From: Scytalidium lignicola
Taxonomy: Eukaryota; Ascomycota; Leotiomycetes
Length of the DNA stretch: 64,000 bases
Direction: 5' to 3'
Assembly: GCA_002812745.2 (NCBI GenBank)
Contig: NCSJ02000130.1
Location: 50,000 to 113,999, forward strand
Below, piece by piece: positions 12,445-24,200 of the stretch. The notes under the pieces are model-generated. The model was not told the DNA's origin, ran no database searches, and worked only from the letters and a program-made list of their open reading frames with translations. Position numbers and translations under genes: made by a program. Position 1 is the stretch's first letter. Every line of letters begins with the position of its first letter.

Positions 12445-14030
12445 TCATGACTTTCTCTCTACAGCAGCAACTTGAGTGATGAAATTAATTGCCGTCCGTA
12501 GTCCAAAATAACACAGGATGCTTAGGAACGCTGACGCTATGAGGAATACTCTGAGGTTTCTTCTTTCAACACCCACTACCTGGTCTTTCGGTTTTTCATA
12601 CTCTCCTAGCTCAGTCGTTAGGTAGAATGCGGGAATATACTTGAAATCAAAAGTTGATTCGGAGCCTAGACCGTTGGTTTTGCTCTCCACAAACATGGCG
12701 TAGAATACTCTTCTAAGTACCTACAATCGTGATAATAAGNTTTTTTTTTGGATCTCTTCAGACATTCATATCCGTAAGGTGGGATGGGGTAGGGTGGCTT
12801 ACCTTGATTTTCCTTTGATCTAGATAGCGAATTGATCTATTCGTATAAAATACAAACATGAAGAAGATACACTGACCAGCAACAAGTGCCCAATAGTAGA
12901 GACTTGGGCGATCCAAGCCCAAATGATCGCAAAGTGCGTTTCCGTTGAGCCATCGAGCGTGGGCGACTAAGAAGTCCTTTGATGCATATATTGGGGCTTG
13001 GCCCTGGAGTGAGAGAATAATATTGTTGGCGAGGATTTTCGACGTCTCTGTAGGTTTAATCTCTGAAATGAGGATGGATTCCATCATAGCTTTCGCTTTC
13101 TCTGGTGTCTCGAAGCTCTCTGAAGGAGTACCGACGTAGTATGCTACGAGACGCCAGAGAGCGATATAGTCAATAATCTCCTGCCGACGCAAAAAGATTC
13201 CTTGTCGTGGAAGACCAATCCAGATTAGAGTTGCTGAAAAGGTGCATATTGTCGCGATACAGTCTAAATCATTGATTGGAATTCCAAGCTCTTCAACGTT
13301 GAAATAGGAGGGTCTGTCTTTGGCTAGCTTCAGGATCCTCCGTCGAACAGCAGCGTGTAAGAGCCGTACTCTGATGGAAGAGGCATGCCCTGCACCGCCT
13401 GGCTTGATTGAATCGAGGGACTGTGTTATCTGAAGAATGTGTTGGGTCGTCTCATAGAGCCGGTGTCTTGCGACTTTCGTAGAGAAGCCCCCTGTGCGTG
13501 AGAGAACCTCTGTGACCCTAGCAGCACCCATTCCTCCCAGGAGTGACTGGAAAGCAAGCTGTAAGTTCATGTTAACGTTAGATCGGAGAAATTGGAACCC
13601 GTCTTTAGAATATAAGAAAAATATTCCCTACAGCCGCCAAAGCCGCTCCTCCGTATCTATAAAAAATTTCCTGACCTCTTGCAACTTGATGCCAGTCTAC
13701 CCATTCGGGGATAGTGTTTACTTCCTCCCAGAGCTCACCCAGGTTCTCATACTGAGATGAATTTTCTTGTAACAATACATAGAGATCCCTCTTGGATGAT
13801 GTATTCGCTTCAGAGGCGTGGCTTCTAGGATGATTCCGTAGCAGCTCACCGTTGGACACAGGTGAAATTATGTCTAGTTCATCTAAACATTTATCGGCAA
13901 GGATGTCATAGGAAAATTTTAATGGATGCATCTGTTCGGATGTCATATGCCGCGGAGTCCACTGGAAGTTGTAGCCCCAAGCAGATCTTGAATTCTCATC
14001 CTTTTTGTGGAATGGATTTGGCCAGGCCAT
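12445..14030 (-). CDS. mpaB / rubber-oxygenase-like (DUF2236) membrane protein
   Basis: Related to the heme-binding oxygenase family that includes the mycophenolate enzyme MpaB' and latex-clearing proteins; the substrate here is unknown. Exons 14030-13632, 13558-12803 and 12720-12445 join to 476 aa. Conserved stretches are RGQEIFYRYGGAALAAL, GGFSTKVARHRLYETTQ and SIRVRLLHAAVRRRI, the last containing the histidine-bearing helix expected of the fold. Hydrophobic segments near the end of exon 2 (YYWALVAGQCIFFMFVFY) and in exon 3 (FLIASAFLSILCYFGL) suggest membrane anchoring. The single N at 12740 falls in intron 2 beside a T run and does not affect coding. Divergent from RRG9. Confidence 0.8.
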
Positions 14031-14542
14031 AATATGAGATTCAAGAGAGAAGAAATAGAGTTGGTATTAATTCAAAGAATAAGATGAAATAGATGAAAAG
14101 GATAAATTAGAGCAATAAATATGAAGATAACTCTATAGCGTTTTAACGAGAAAGACGTCCTTTCGTCACATGGCACAAAGCTGGCTGTGATTCGGCCGGG
14201 GCCGTCTCTAGTACTTACTTGGGCCACTGTATTCCTTTCTCCATATTGGTGATGGAAAAGCAATGAACTCGCAGTATAATTTGGATTATAGGTAGCTGCT
14301 ACATCCTTATTCATGACACAATAAAAACTGCCTTCAAGCCTTATTATGTTGTTGTTAGTTGAGAGTGTTGTTGGCAGAACTGTTGTCTGAAGGTTCCAAT
14401 GAAAGCGCAGGGAAGCTGTATGGAGTAGGGAGGTAGGCGACTGTTGAGGCCTCAGGCTCAAAATAGCTACAGTAGTTTCAGACTTCCCCTGCACAAAATC
14501 TTCTACATTTTCTACGGAGTACATTGACAGCCATTGCAAACG
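14031..14542. other. Shared promoter region of the mpaB-like gene and RRG9
   Basis: 512 bp between two divergent start codons. The ORF at 14072-14539 (-) has no recognisable domain and covers the whole spacer, so I treat it as chance. No clear TATA or factor site was identified. Confidence 0.4.
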
Positions 14543-15637
14543 ATGCCTTGTCTCTGCGTCACCAATAGTCTACGTCTTTTTATTCGAACTATTGGCCAAG
14601 TTGAATTGCCTGCAACTATCCCGCAGGCCGGGAGAAACCAGTTTTATAATACATCTATTCGAGGCCATGGCTTGAATCGAGCGGTACGGTTTCAGCATTC
14701 AAGCTCAACTTGGGCTATAATTTCTACACAACCTTCGAATCTGACGACTCCTGGCGAACATGCTATTACTGAGGAAGCTTCTACATCTGAAAACAACCCT
14801 TCAATATCCTTGAAATCTCTGCTCCGAGACCACGATACTGTTCCTGAGGAGACTCGTGAGCACAGGAGCAGGAATGCACCGCAGAATGAACCGCACGCAG
14901 ATATTGCATTTGTTGAGCTCTCTCCAGAATCGATAGATGCACTTGCTGCAGAGATTGAATCACAAACAACAGTCAGACGGAACTCACTGGGTGCCAACAG
15001 CATTGCTCAAGAATTACAATCATCAAGGAGTTTGAAGAAGGCGAAAGCGCGCAATGATGGCGGAATGATGAGATCTGTTTCATTCGACCGACCAGCGGTA
15101 GCTGCAAAACAGGATAAGACGGAATGGAGGTTCGAAAGGGGGGTCAAGGAAGCAGGGAATCAAAGGATTAAGGAGAGCGATCCCCGGCCTAAACGGGAAG
15201 AATGGCAAATACAAAAAGAGGCGCTGAAGAACAAATTTCCAGATGCATGGAATCCGAGGAAAAGGCTTTCTCCGGATGCTCTTGCGGGAATTCGAGCTTT
15301 GCACGCTCAAATACCTGATCAGTACTCGACAACTGAGCTTGCGAAGACATTCCAAGTATCACCGGAGGCCATACGACGCATTCTGAAGGGCAAATGGACA
15401 CCGAATGTCGATGAAGAGATGGATCGGCAGAGGCGATGGTTCAAACGAGGCGAACAAGTGTGGAGCCGGTATGCGGAATTGGGCGTGAAACCGCCGCAGA
15501 GATGGAGAGAACTGGGCATTGGAAGAGGCCGGCCAGACAAGAAGAAGCCCCCAGTCTTGGTGACGACGTCGACGCGGAGTCGCGAGACAGCGGAGGACGA
15601 GGCTGAGGGAGATAGCCTTGCCGATAGGATACTGTGA
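14543..15637 (+). CDS. RRG9: Required for respiratory growth protein 9, mitochondrial
   Basis: Neugrin-related mitochondrial protein needed for respiratory growth in yeast. Single exon, 364 aa from the ATG at 14543 (the frame extends upstream only through a TTG). An N-terminal segment rich in Arg, Ser and hydrophobics (starts MPCLCVTNSLRLFIRTIGQ) suits mitochondrial import. The middle is low-complexity. The conserved C-terminal block runs from WNPRKRLSPDALAGIRALH through FQVSPEAIRRILKGKWTP to RRWFKRGEQVW, a helix-turn-helix-like region diagnostic of RRG9. The tail is basic (GRGRPDKKKP). Confidence 0.9.
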   Translation: MPCLCVTNSLRLFIRTIGQVELPATIPQAGRNQFYNTSIRGHGLNRAVRFQHSSSTWAIISTQPSNLTTPGEHAITEEASTSENNPSISLKSLLRDHDTVPEETREHRSRNAPQNEPHADIAFVELSPESIDALAAEIESQTTVRRNSLGANSIAQELQSSRSLKKAKARNDGGMMRSVSFDRPAVAAKQDKTEWRFERGVKEAGNQRIKESDPRPKREEWQIQKEALKNKFPDAWNPRKRLSPDALAGIRALHAQIPDQYSTTELAKTFQVSPEAIRRILKGKWTPNVDEEMDRQRRWFKRGEQVWSRYAELGVKPPQRWRELGIGRGRPDKKKPPVLVTTSTRSRETAEDEAEGDSLADRIL

Positions 15638-17154
15638 GATTAGATGTCGTGGTATTGTATTGTAATAGAGCGCTTGAGAATTTTTGATTTGCGGCCGTGA
15701 CGCTGGATCGGAAGGGGGATTATGAGATGAATCTGGGTGTAGGGCGAATGCTACGGTGCCGTGTGAACGGACCTCAATTTACCACTTGTAACTTGTACCG
15801 TACTTGTATTTTATTTTTTCGATCCTTAAGTTATTGGCAGGGTTGCACTGGGGAAATTTTGAGCAGTGAGCGGTGTTGCCCCTGTCCAACGTCAGAGCCC
15901 ACAATTCACCAGAAGGAGCCCATACAGTACTGGAAGCAGCTATGGTGGAGCTCGATAACGGTCGATCAACCACCCACCCAAAGCTGCGGTGACCCACGAT
16001 GGGAGCTACCGTACGGTAGAGCACAAGAATCGGTGAAGTCCTAAGTCCTGTTAATTGCAGTAATACCGTATCTTCCACTCGTAGTCAATTGGCACTACAT
16101 TACGATTCTTAGCTGGTGATACAGGAACGATGCAGGTGGAATTGCGTGTGCTTCCCACTTATGTACGGTCGTCACTCACATCTCTTCCCACAAGTGCATC
16201 TCTGATCTCGGACTACACTACTGCACTCCAGTCACAGTGCCGACGGGGACAGGACTTTTTTTTTTTTGCTGAGTGTGTGATCGCCTGCCAGCCCCTGAGC
16301 GTTGAAGACCCAGCAACCACGCCCCCTTGCCACGCGCCTTTCCCCTTCCAGGCTGGCTGGGGCAGAGTCTGACAGCCCTTTCCAGCCATTTCGGGTCATT
16401 TGGGAGGTGCCGCAGACGCAGGTACACGGGCCTCGTTGCGGTTCCTTCCCCCTGAGATTTCCCCCAAATGCCCCCATGCACAAAGTATGAAAGTACCAAC
16501 GTCTAGTATTTACTGCACAAAAGTACATCCGTCCTGTTCTGCCCAGNCCCCCCCTAAGGACAAGAGGACAAGAGGACAAGAGGACTAGAGGACTGAGGCC
16601 GCTCAGCCGCGTCCAGCAAGCCCCCCAAGCAACGGACGCAGGTGCAGTTCCGCGATCCATGCGCCCCCAAATGCTTCTTCCTCTTCTCTCTCCTTCGAGT
16701 CCTCGCCCTTCTCCTCCCAGCACGGTCGCGCTGAAAACCTTCATTTCTCTTTTGTTCTGCCCATTGTCTGGAATGATCTCTTGAAAAAAAGACATGCCAC
16801 GTTGAGCTTCTTACACTCCTTCATCCCATTCATTCTTTCCAGGAACCACTCGGATCCAATTCAGTCACTGTAAGTCNTTTTTTGTTGTTGCTCTCCCCCC
16901 AGATCCTGTGCGGCTTGCCCACTGTGCATGCGAGCTGCTGCTAGCTACCCGCTGCCCATTTGTTTACCACAACACCGCTGATGGCAACACCAAGCGTTCA
17001 AAAACCTCATATGTTCCCTTCGCCTTCACCTTCATCGGATCTTTTCACCGTGGTGTCTTAAAGCTCCGTCTTATACTTGAATCACACACTATTCCACCAC
17101 GACAACGAACGTTTTCTTCTTCTCTCCCAATTGGTAGGACTCTCATGGCTGGTC
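15638..17154. other. Intergenic region with low-complexity and repeat tracts
   Basis: No supported gene over 1.5 kb. It contains a T10 run near 16258, Ns at 16547 and 16877 each beside a homopolymer, an 8-bp tandem repeat at 16558-16597, and CT-rich sequence around 16670-16710 and 17100-17130 typical of the leader of the following WD40 gene. The 187-codon ORF at 16232-16795 (-) contains an N and is composed of GA/CT-rich sequence. Confidence 0.5.
16558..16597. repeat. 8-bp tandem repeat, five copies
   Basis: Three exact copies of GGACAAGA are followed by two variants, GGACTAGA and GGACTGAG. The array sits just after an N and a C run. Confidence 0.8.
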
Positions 17155-20100
17155 ATGTCTTCTACTCCAGTCACCTCTAGGACGCTCCCGGCAAACTCAT
17201 CTCTCGGACTTAAGTTAACCCCCCAGATCTCGCCATTTCCTCGAACTCCACGCTCTCCAAATAAGTCCAGGAGCCTCTACGAGTCCGGCTTATCGCTCAA
17301 ACAAATCATTGGCACCACCGTCTCGTCACCTACCGCCTTCGATACTCTCTCCACTGCTCGAATCTTCGCATACACCGCAGGAGCTGCTGCTGTGGTGGTC
17401 AATGTCGACGACAGCTCCAAGTTCTCCCAACGCTTCTTTCGTGCGCGCCCAACCGCCGTGCCGATAAATCTAAATGGCCCCTCTTCGCTCCCGGGCACTC
17501 CAACCAATATCGCCAATGATAGCAGAAACCGCTCATCGGTCCTGAACTTGAGGGATTCCTTTTCTACTCACTCACACTCTCCTCCGCACACCAGCCTGGA
17601 CTGGGGAGAGTCTCCCGTGTCCAAGACGTGGACCAGCCGGGAAAGAATCAAGGCTGCGACCTGTCTCTCCATGAGCCGGGATGGAAGATTTCTGGCTGTT
17701 GGTGAGGTAAGGAACACCAGAAAGAAAGAAGCAAAAAATAGTAATTTTGCGACCGTTTTTTCTCACGTGCTAACATCCACACAGACCGGTTACTCACCTA
17801 GAGTTCTTATTTTTTCTTTACAAGATACTTCGTCCGACACGCCACTGGCAATCCTTCATGACCACACTTACGGAGTTCGCGCTGTCGCTTTCAGTGGGGA
17901 TCAGAAATACCTAGCCAGCATAGGAGCTCCAAATGACGGATTCCTCCATGTTTGGGCCATTAACCAGCGAACAGGAGCTGCGAAGCCCCATTCAAGTAAT
18001 AAGTGCACTAGCTCTATCAAACAAATGATATGGCTGGGAAACTGCATTATAACGTACGCCTCTTCTCCCCCNTTTTTCTTTCTTTTCCACTTTTAAAAGT
18101 CTTTTATTATTTTCCTATACAAACTATTGTAAAAATACCACTAACAAGAGAATAGTGTCGGTACGCGACATATAAAATTATGGAAGGTCGAGGATCGTCG
18201 AAATCCGTCACCTTCCAAACGTTATGCCCTGGATGGAGCCCCTCTGCCAGCCCCCGTCCAGCCTTTATTAAAGACCCTGATAGGTCGCAATTGCTTACTA
18301 GGACCCTTGGTGGAGGCTACATTCACTACTTTGGTTGCCATATCAGACCGGAAGGCAATCGTCTGCTCTGAGAAGGGTGATATTTGCCTCTTAGAAAATG
18401 GAGACGGTCCAAAACTCGTCAAATTATCCAACGTTGGGTTTTCTATTACCTGCATCGCTTTTAACCCGAAGGACCGTTGCGTGAGAATTGGAGGGCGGAA
18501 CGGTACCATGAAGTCGATGCATCTGGATGATCTCCTTACACCAAGTACACCTCCGGAATCGCCAAACGGCGATCTCCTTGTACCCGATGAAACTGGCCAT
18601 CTTTGTGCCATGGGATATGCCGCTAGTAGCTTGGTGACGATCGACTCAAAACACATGATTAAAATATCGGCAGCCGATTCGGATGCAGCAGATCTCAAGA
18701 TGCAAGATATCCCTTTTCCAGCCCATGGGGATTCTGTGTTAGGAGTGCAGCTACTCTCCAAGTCGAACGATATGGATGCTACATTTTTAACCTGGGCTAC
18801 GAATGGCACAGTTGTATTCTGGGACCTAAACGGAAGAGCGAAAGGATCATTGAAGATCCCGCTAGAACAGCTCACATTGGCTGAGGAGGAGACTGTAAAC
18901 CAATGCCTGAACGTTCGAGCTTCGAAGGATGCCAGTTATTTGGTTTCCGGTGACAGATATGGCGTGCTACGTATTATTGATACCTCTACCAAGCAGTGCA
19001 CATTCGAGACCAAGGCTCACTTATCCGATATCCATGATATAATTCTTCACGAGGGTGAAAGATCGAGTCTCATAGCTACGTGCGGTCGAGATCGTACGGT
19101 CCAACTATTTCGCAAAGCCTCTAAAGAATGGGTGCTCGTGCAGACACTAGACGAACATTCTGCCAGTGTCTGCGGTTTATTCTTTGCTGAAAATGCCGAG
19201 AAGTTAGTTTCCTGTTCGTCGGATCGTACGATTCATGTACGGCAACTCGTTAGACGGGAGGCTGGAGGAGAGGAGGTACTCGGCGTCCTTCCTTCACGAA
19301 TTATCACCTTGAAAGCTTCACCTGTCTCGATGACTCTGTGTCGTGGTGATCAAGATGGAAATTTTGTGGTGTCACTGCTGGACCGAACAGTGGCTACTTA
19401 TGAACTCTCGACTGGCCGCCTCGTGAGCTCTTTTCGATCAACTGATAGTGAAGGTGCCGATCCCGTGGTTCTAGATTCTTTAGTTATGGGTACGCCAAGC
19501 TCACTGCCAGGAAAACCGACAATACTGGCTGGTGTGTCAGGAACAGACAAGTCAGTAAGAGTCTATGATAGTAACGGGGCTTTCCTGGATCGTGAGTGGG
19601 GACACACGGCTGGTGTAACAGATGTTGCGCTCCTAGAATCACCGGACTCGGAAGTTAAAACCATGATAAGTACGGGTTCTGATGGGACCATTATGATATG
19701 GGATCTTTCTCCACGCCCACCTGACTTACTGGATCCGCCTGATATGTCTCCGAGTGTTCGTGAGCAGTCACCTGCGAAAGAGACGACATCGGCACGACCT
19801 CCATTGAGAAGGGTTTTATCCAAAGCTGAGCTTGCGGAGTTTCAGAAAGCATCCCCATCCTCCACACCCACCACCAAGGGTTCACCCCCAAGGACGGTTC
19901 GTCGGAAATCATCTAGATATGGTCTCTCCAGTCAATCACCAACGCTGAATTTACCACCTATACCACCAATCAATTCGAGACAGTACGCTTCTTCAAACTC
20001 AGACGACTCGTCAGGTCGACGATTATCTAATCGCGCGCGGTCTCGGACTCCACCACGAAGTCCAAAAGGGAAAGATATGCGACGACCATCTCTAGCTTCA

Positions 20101-20472
20101 ATGGACTCAAGGTCTCGCCTGAAGACTTCCGCTAACTTCAGCGAATTTGGTACCTTGAATATGGCAACGGAGCAAGCCTGTCGGACGCTTCGTGCATATA
20201 GAAAAAGACTGCTGACATCAGAAGATGTTAAAGAAGGCGCTTTGAAAGAATTAGATAATGAGCTGCGCCTCACACAAATGGCACTGGGAGAGAAGAGTAT
20301 GAAGTCGAAGGCGATCAGCGAGACTGTTCTCGCTGGCTTACTGGATGAATACTCAGATAAGCTGATGTCTATGTTTGATGAGAAGTTACGCTTGACACAG
20401 CTAGAACCCAGCAGTAGCTCACTTACTGTTGAACGACCAAAGACAGCCGGAGCTCCAACTGTCTATCAATGA
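17155..20472 (+). CDS. WD40-repeat protein, MABP1/WDR62-like
   Basis: Large beta-propeller protein, probably a scaffold; similar animal proteins (MABP1, WDR62) act at MAP-kinase modules and spindle poles, but the fungal role is not known to me. Exons 17155-17706, 17785-18053 and 18156-20472 join to 1045 aa. WD repeats are spread over about residues 170-870, with signatures such as DGFLHVWAIN, GTRHIKLWK, GTVVFWDLNG, GRDRTVQLFRK, SSDRTIHVRQ and GSDGTIMIWDLS. A Ser/Pro-rich linker follows, then a helical C-terminus (TEQACRTLRAYRKRL...LTQMALGEKS). The N at 18072 lies in intron 2. The start chosen gives MSSTPVTSRTLPAN; an in-frame ATG at 17077 is in CT-rich leader and less likely. Confidence 0.82.
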
Positions 20473-21293
20473 TATAATAGATACATTTTATTTTTATTAT
20501 TTTTTTATGTTATTTTATTTGCCTTAGAGGTTTACACCGGATAGGAATCAGAAATTAGGGGGCGTTAGGGAAATTTTGAATTTCACGGTTGTATATACAT
20601 TAGGAATAGTTTGACTTGGCTAGTCAACTATGGGTGGGTTCTGCTGAGGAGTTTAGGGGATACCAAGAAGCTCTTCTAAATGAGTAGCTATGCATCAGGA
20701 GTTGATAATACCAATTTTTCTGCAAGTCTTGTATGTTTGTGCAGTTCGTGACATCCTGTTTATGAAGCCTATTAAGAATTTCTCAATTCGTATTTTTGTA
20801 TTATTATTTTTTTTTTGGATTTCTCAATATTATTCATGGCATTATGGACTATTATAAACTACAATAAAGTAAAAGAAAAAAAATGCCACTGTGTCCCCAG
20901 AAGTATGCTCATTGTAATCTCAGAAATGAGCAAAAGAAGTCCTAGGTTTCCCTCCTGAAACACCCGCATACGCTTTCTCAAGTCAACCGTATTTCCCCTA
21001 TTCCGTTCTCATTTTCATGTATTCCACGAAACAAACAGGNAAAAAAAAATTTCAGAATGAAGGGGAAACAACGAAGTTTTGACATGGTACTTGTGCGGTG
21101 AGGGGATTTACTGGGAAAAAAGAGGAAGAAAAAAAATAGTGAAAGCAGCCCTTTGGATCAAGATTCCGTCTTCAACATAATGGAAAGCTAGGCTCATGAC
21201 AGAATCACACAGGTGGTGCTGCTGGTGTCATGTATTTTTGCTGAGCTGTTGCTTGGGTGTTGAAGGCCTTTTTGATTATCAGGGGGCGTATAG
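20473..21293. other. Intergenic AT-rich region between convergent genes
   Basis: About 0.8 kb of 3' flanks from the WD40 gene (+) and the unrecognised gene (-). It carries A/T homopolymers around 20490-20510, 20800-20816 and 20872-20882, and an N at 21040 before an A run. The small ORF at 21194-21592 (-) overlaps the coding end of the next gene in another frame. Confidence 0.5.
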
Positions 21294-24200
21294 TTAGTTA
21301 TCAGCACCTGTGTTGACGCTGGGACCAGCGCCGCCATTACCACCACCACCAATTTCAATATCAACATCTCTGTTGTTTCCATTGTTGCGGTAGTTGATGT
21401 CAATTGGATAGGGGACAAAGTCGTTGAAATCGTATTGGCCAGGGGTGGGCCAGGTATAGACGTGTGGAGGTGGAGGAATATGATGAACGCTGGCACTGAC
21501 ACTAACATCAGGACCAACGCTTCCATGATGGATATGCTCGTGTCCGAGATGAGCAGGAACGCTGTCGTTGCGATTTCCAAGATGTTCTCCATAATTGTTG
21601 TTGTTGGGCTGGAATAAAGTTACTGTATTATGAACAGTAGTAGCAAGGGGGAGAATGCAATAACGGGCGGTTCTTCCTAGACAGTTGGCGCAGCCGTTGA
21701 TGTAGTTTCTGCAGACGAAACAGTGCTGGCCTGGTTGGCTCATCAGAGTTGGACCAATTGGGAAGTTTGCTCCTGTTGCTCCAGGGGTGCAATAGACGCA
21801 GCTGTATTCCTGTGTTCCACATCGAAGGCAGAATTGTGGTATATGGCTGTATGGATTGGGTGGTGGGTTTGGATGGGCATTTGGATGGGTGGTAGCTGCG
21901 ATATTTTGCTCATGGTAGGCTCCGGGGTTGTTGTGAGCTGGGAAATTCTGGCCTTGGTTGAATATAACTGGAGGTGGCATGTAGATAACTTGATTCACAA
22001 CTGTTTGAACACCACTTGGTTGTCCTTGTTCAGTTGGTCCAGGGGTAGCAATGGTTGGATTAGCAGCAGGTTGGGTGCAAACGGGTGTAGGTTGAGATCC
22101 GTAAGAGGGTACCGCCGCTGGATTTGCTGTTGGATGAATTGGATTAACAACTCTGCCATGGATTTCGTTAAGAGGAACTGCCTGAGCCAGAGTAGGAATC
22201 GTAGCCGTGTCATCAACTCTTGGGCCAGTATGAATGGGCTGGTTCTGGATGTTTGAAAATGTTTGGCAGCTTCGAGGTTCAGTTGAGAGCTCATCAGACT
22301 TTTCACAAATGTTCTGCTCACTTGCTACTTGACTTTGATCTTCCAGTGCAGGTTTTCCTAAGGTAGAATCGCTGCTTTCATCGATTTCGTCGTCGAAGTG
22401 ACGGTAGCTGCTATAGTCTGACCATGCTGGATACTCCTCATTTGCATTGTCACCATAATTGGAGTTTGATAGAGATGGGTGGTTGTCAGAGATGCCAAAG
22501 TTTGTTTCAATCGAGATAATTCCAAGAGCAGGAGATGATTCATTGGATGATTTCAGAGAGGGGTGAGAGACATCCATATCGTCAGATCTATCACCACTAT
22601 CTGCTTTAGGAGAAATGGAACGGTTGCTGTAATCAGTTCTGATGGCACAATCTTCAGCCATCTTGTGTTTGCCACTAGAAGTAGGCAGATATATCTCTGA
22701 AGCAGGATCGTCAATGTCTGTATTGACTGAAAGGACACCCGCGTCAACAGAATGTTTAGGAGAATATTTATGACTGCTTGTATCTTGGATATCATTAGCT
22801 GTGCTAATAATACCTTGCTTAGTGGTATCATAGCTTGTGTCCTCCTGATGAACTTGAGATTGAGTGGTCTTTTGTAGAGCAGACACATTAACAAGAAGCT
22901 TTTGTTTTGGGGTAGCCTCTGGGGTGGAAGATAGAGCTGGGATCCTTGTCTTGGACAATGTTGATGGCAGAGCAGGGAACTCATCCTGGCTATCGATGTT
23001 AACTTTTGCTCTCTCGGTTTTCTTTTGAGATCGTTGATCCTAGATTGACTAATCAGTTCAAAATTCTGCGGAGATAGGATGGTGTTCGTACAGTGAGATC
23101 CTCTGTAGAGTGCTCGTGGTATGAATTTATATTAGGTCCAAGCCGGTCTCCCTTAATCTGATGCTTATCTTGAGCTGGAGTGTGCTTTCTCATATGCGAT
23201 TGAGCTGTGTTAGAACGGGTATTCTTTCGGCTCTTTGCTTGATTCTGATTTTGGTATCGTTGTTTCTGGGGATTAGTCGATTTCTTTTGAGTCTAGATAT
23301 ATGGTTAAGGAAATATTTCTGATTGATATAGAGTGATACATACTTGACCGGAGGAAATGTGAGATGCCTTTTTACCTTGAGCTGTGGTTCTAGATCGAGC
23401 TCCCTTTGCAGTTATAACTTTCCATTCTCCAGCTTCGTTCTCAGCTGAGCTGTCAAGCATCTCACGTTCATTGTCCAAGAAGGGTGAAGTTTCATTGGCA
23501 TTTTTATTCTTCATTTCCTCGCGTAGCTGCTGTATGATGGGTGGCTGATCTTCATTTGCTGCCCGAGAAGCTGTGCGTGCTCTAATGAAATTGATACTGG
23601 CTCTTCTTTCAGCCTTAATACTCTCGCGGCGCTCCCTTGATTGTTCTAGGGACATTGGAGGCTCCTCCATTTTTAGGCTATCCATTAATGCAGCTGTTTC
23701 TATAGGCCCAACGAGGTCTCTCTGGACTTCGGCTGTTGTGGTTGACTTTGATTGTTTGTGTGTTGGCTTTGTGCTCGTAAGCTTATTACTGGACCCAACC
23801 TGCTTCACGATTAGTATGTATGGCCACACTGGATTGCTCCGATTTAATTTCAGAAATCATAAAAGGATAATCAGTTGATGCTTACTTTTTCACGGTTATT
23901 TTCCATCTCAACATCACCATGGGTCTCAGCTGTATTTAGATTTATACTGGCATTGGTACCGGACTGATTTATCTCTTTGATTTTGTCATCTGACGAGTGG
24001 TCAACCTTTATCTGGCTACCATCCTCAGATTCCTCTTTCTTCTGGTTATTTCCTGATGTAAACTTGTTGGCCACCTTGAGTTGGTCCTTTTTCTTATGTT
24101 GAGTGCTTTTGCTGGAAGATCCATCTTCGTTAACTCGATGGTGACCTTTGGCTTTCGCCATTTCATATAGATTCGTAGAATCAGAACTGATTTGATTTGT

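Noticed and set aside
14072..14539. 155-codon ORF on -
   Set aside because: Spans the divergent promoter of the mpaB-like gene and RRG9 and has no domain.
16232..16795. 187-codon ORF on - containing an N
   Set aside because: GA/CT-rich low-complexity sequence, overlaps two plus-strand ORFs and the 8-bp tandem repeat.
21723..22256. 177-codon ORF on +
   Set aside because: Antisense shadow of the Pro/Gln/Asn-rich last exon of the unrecognised gene.
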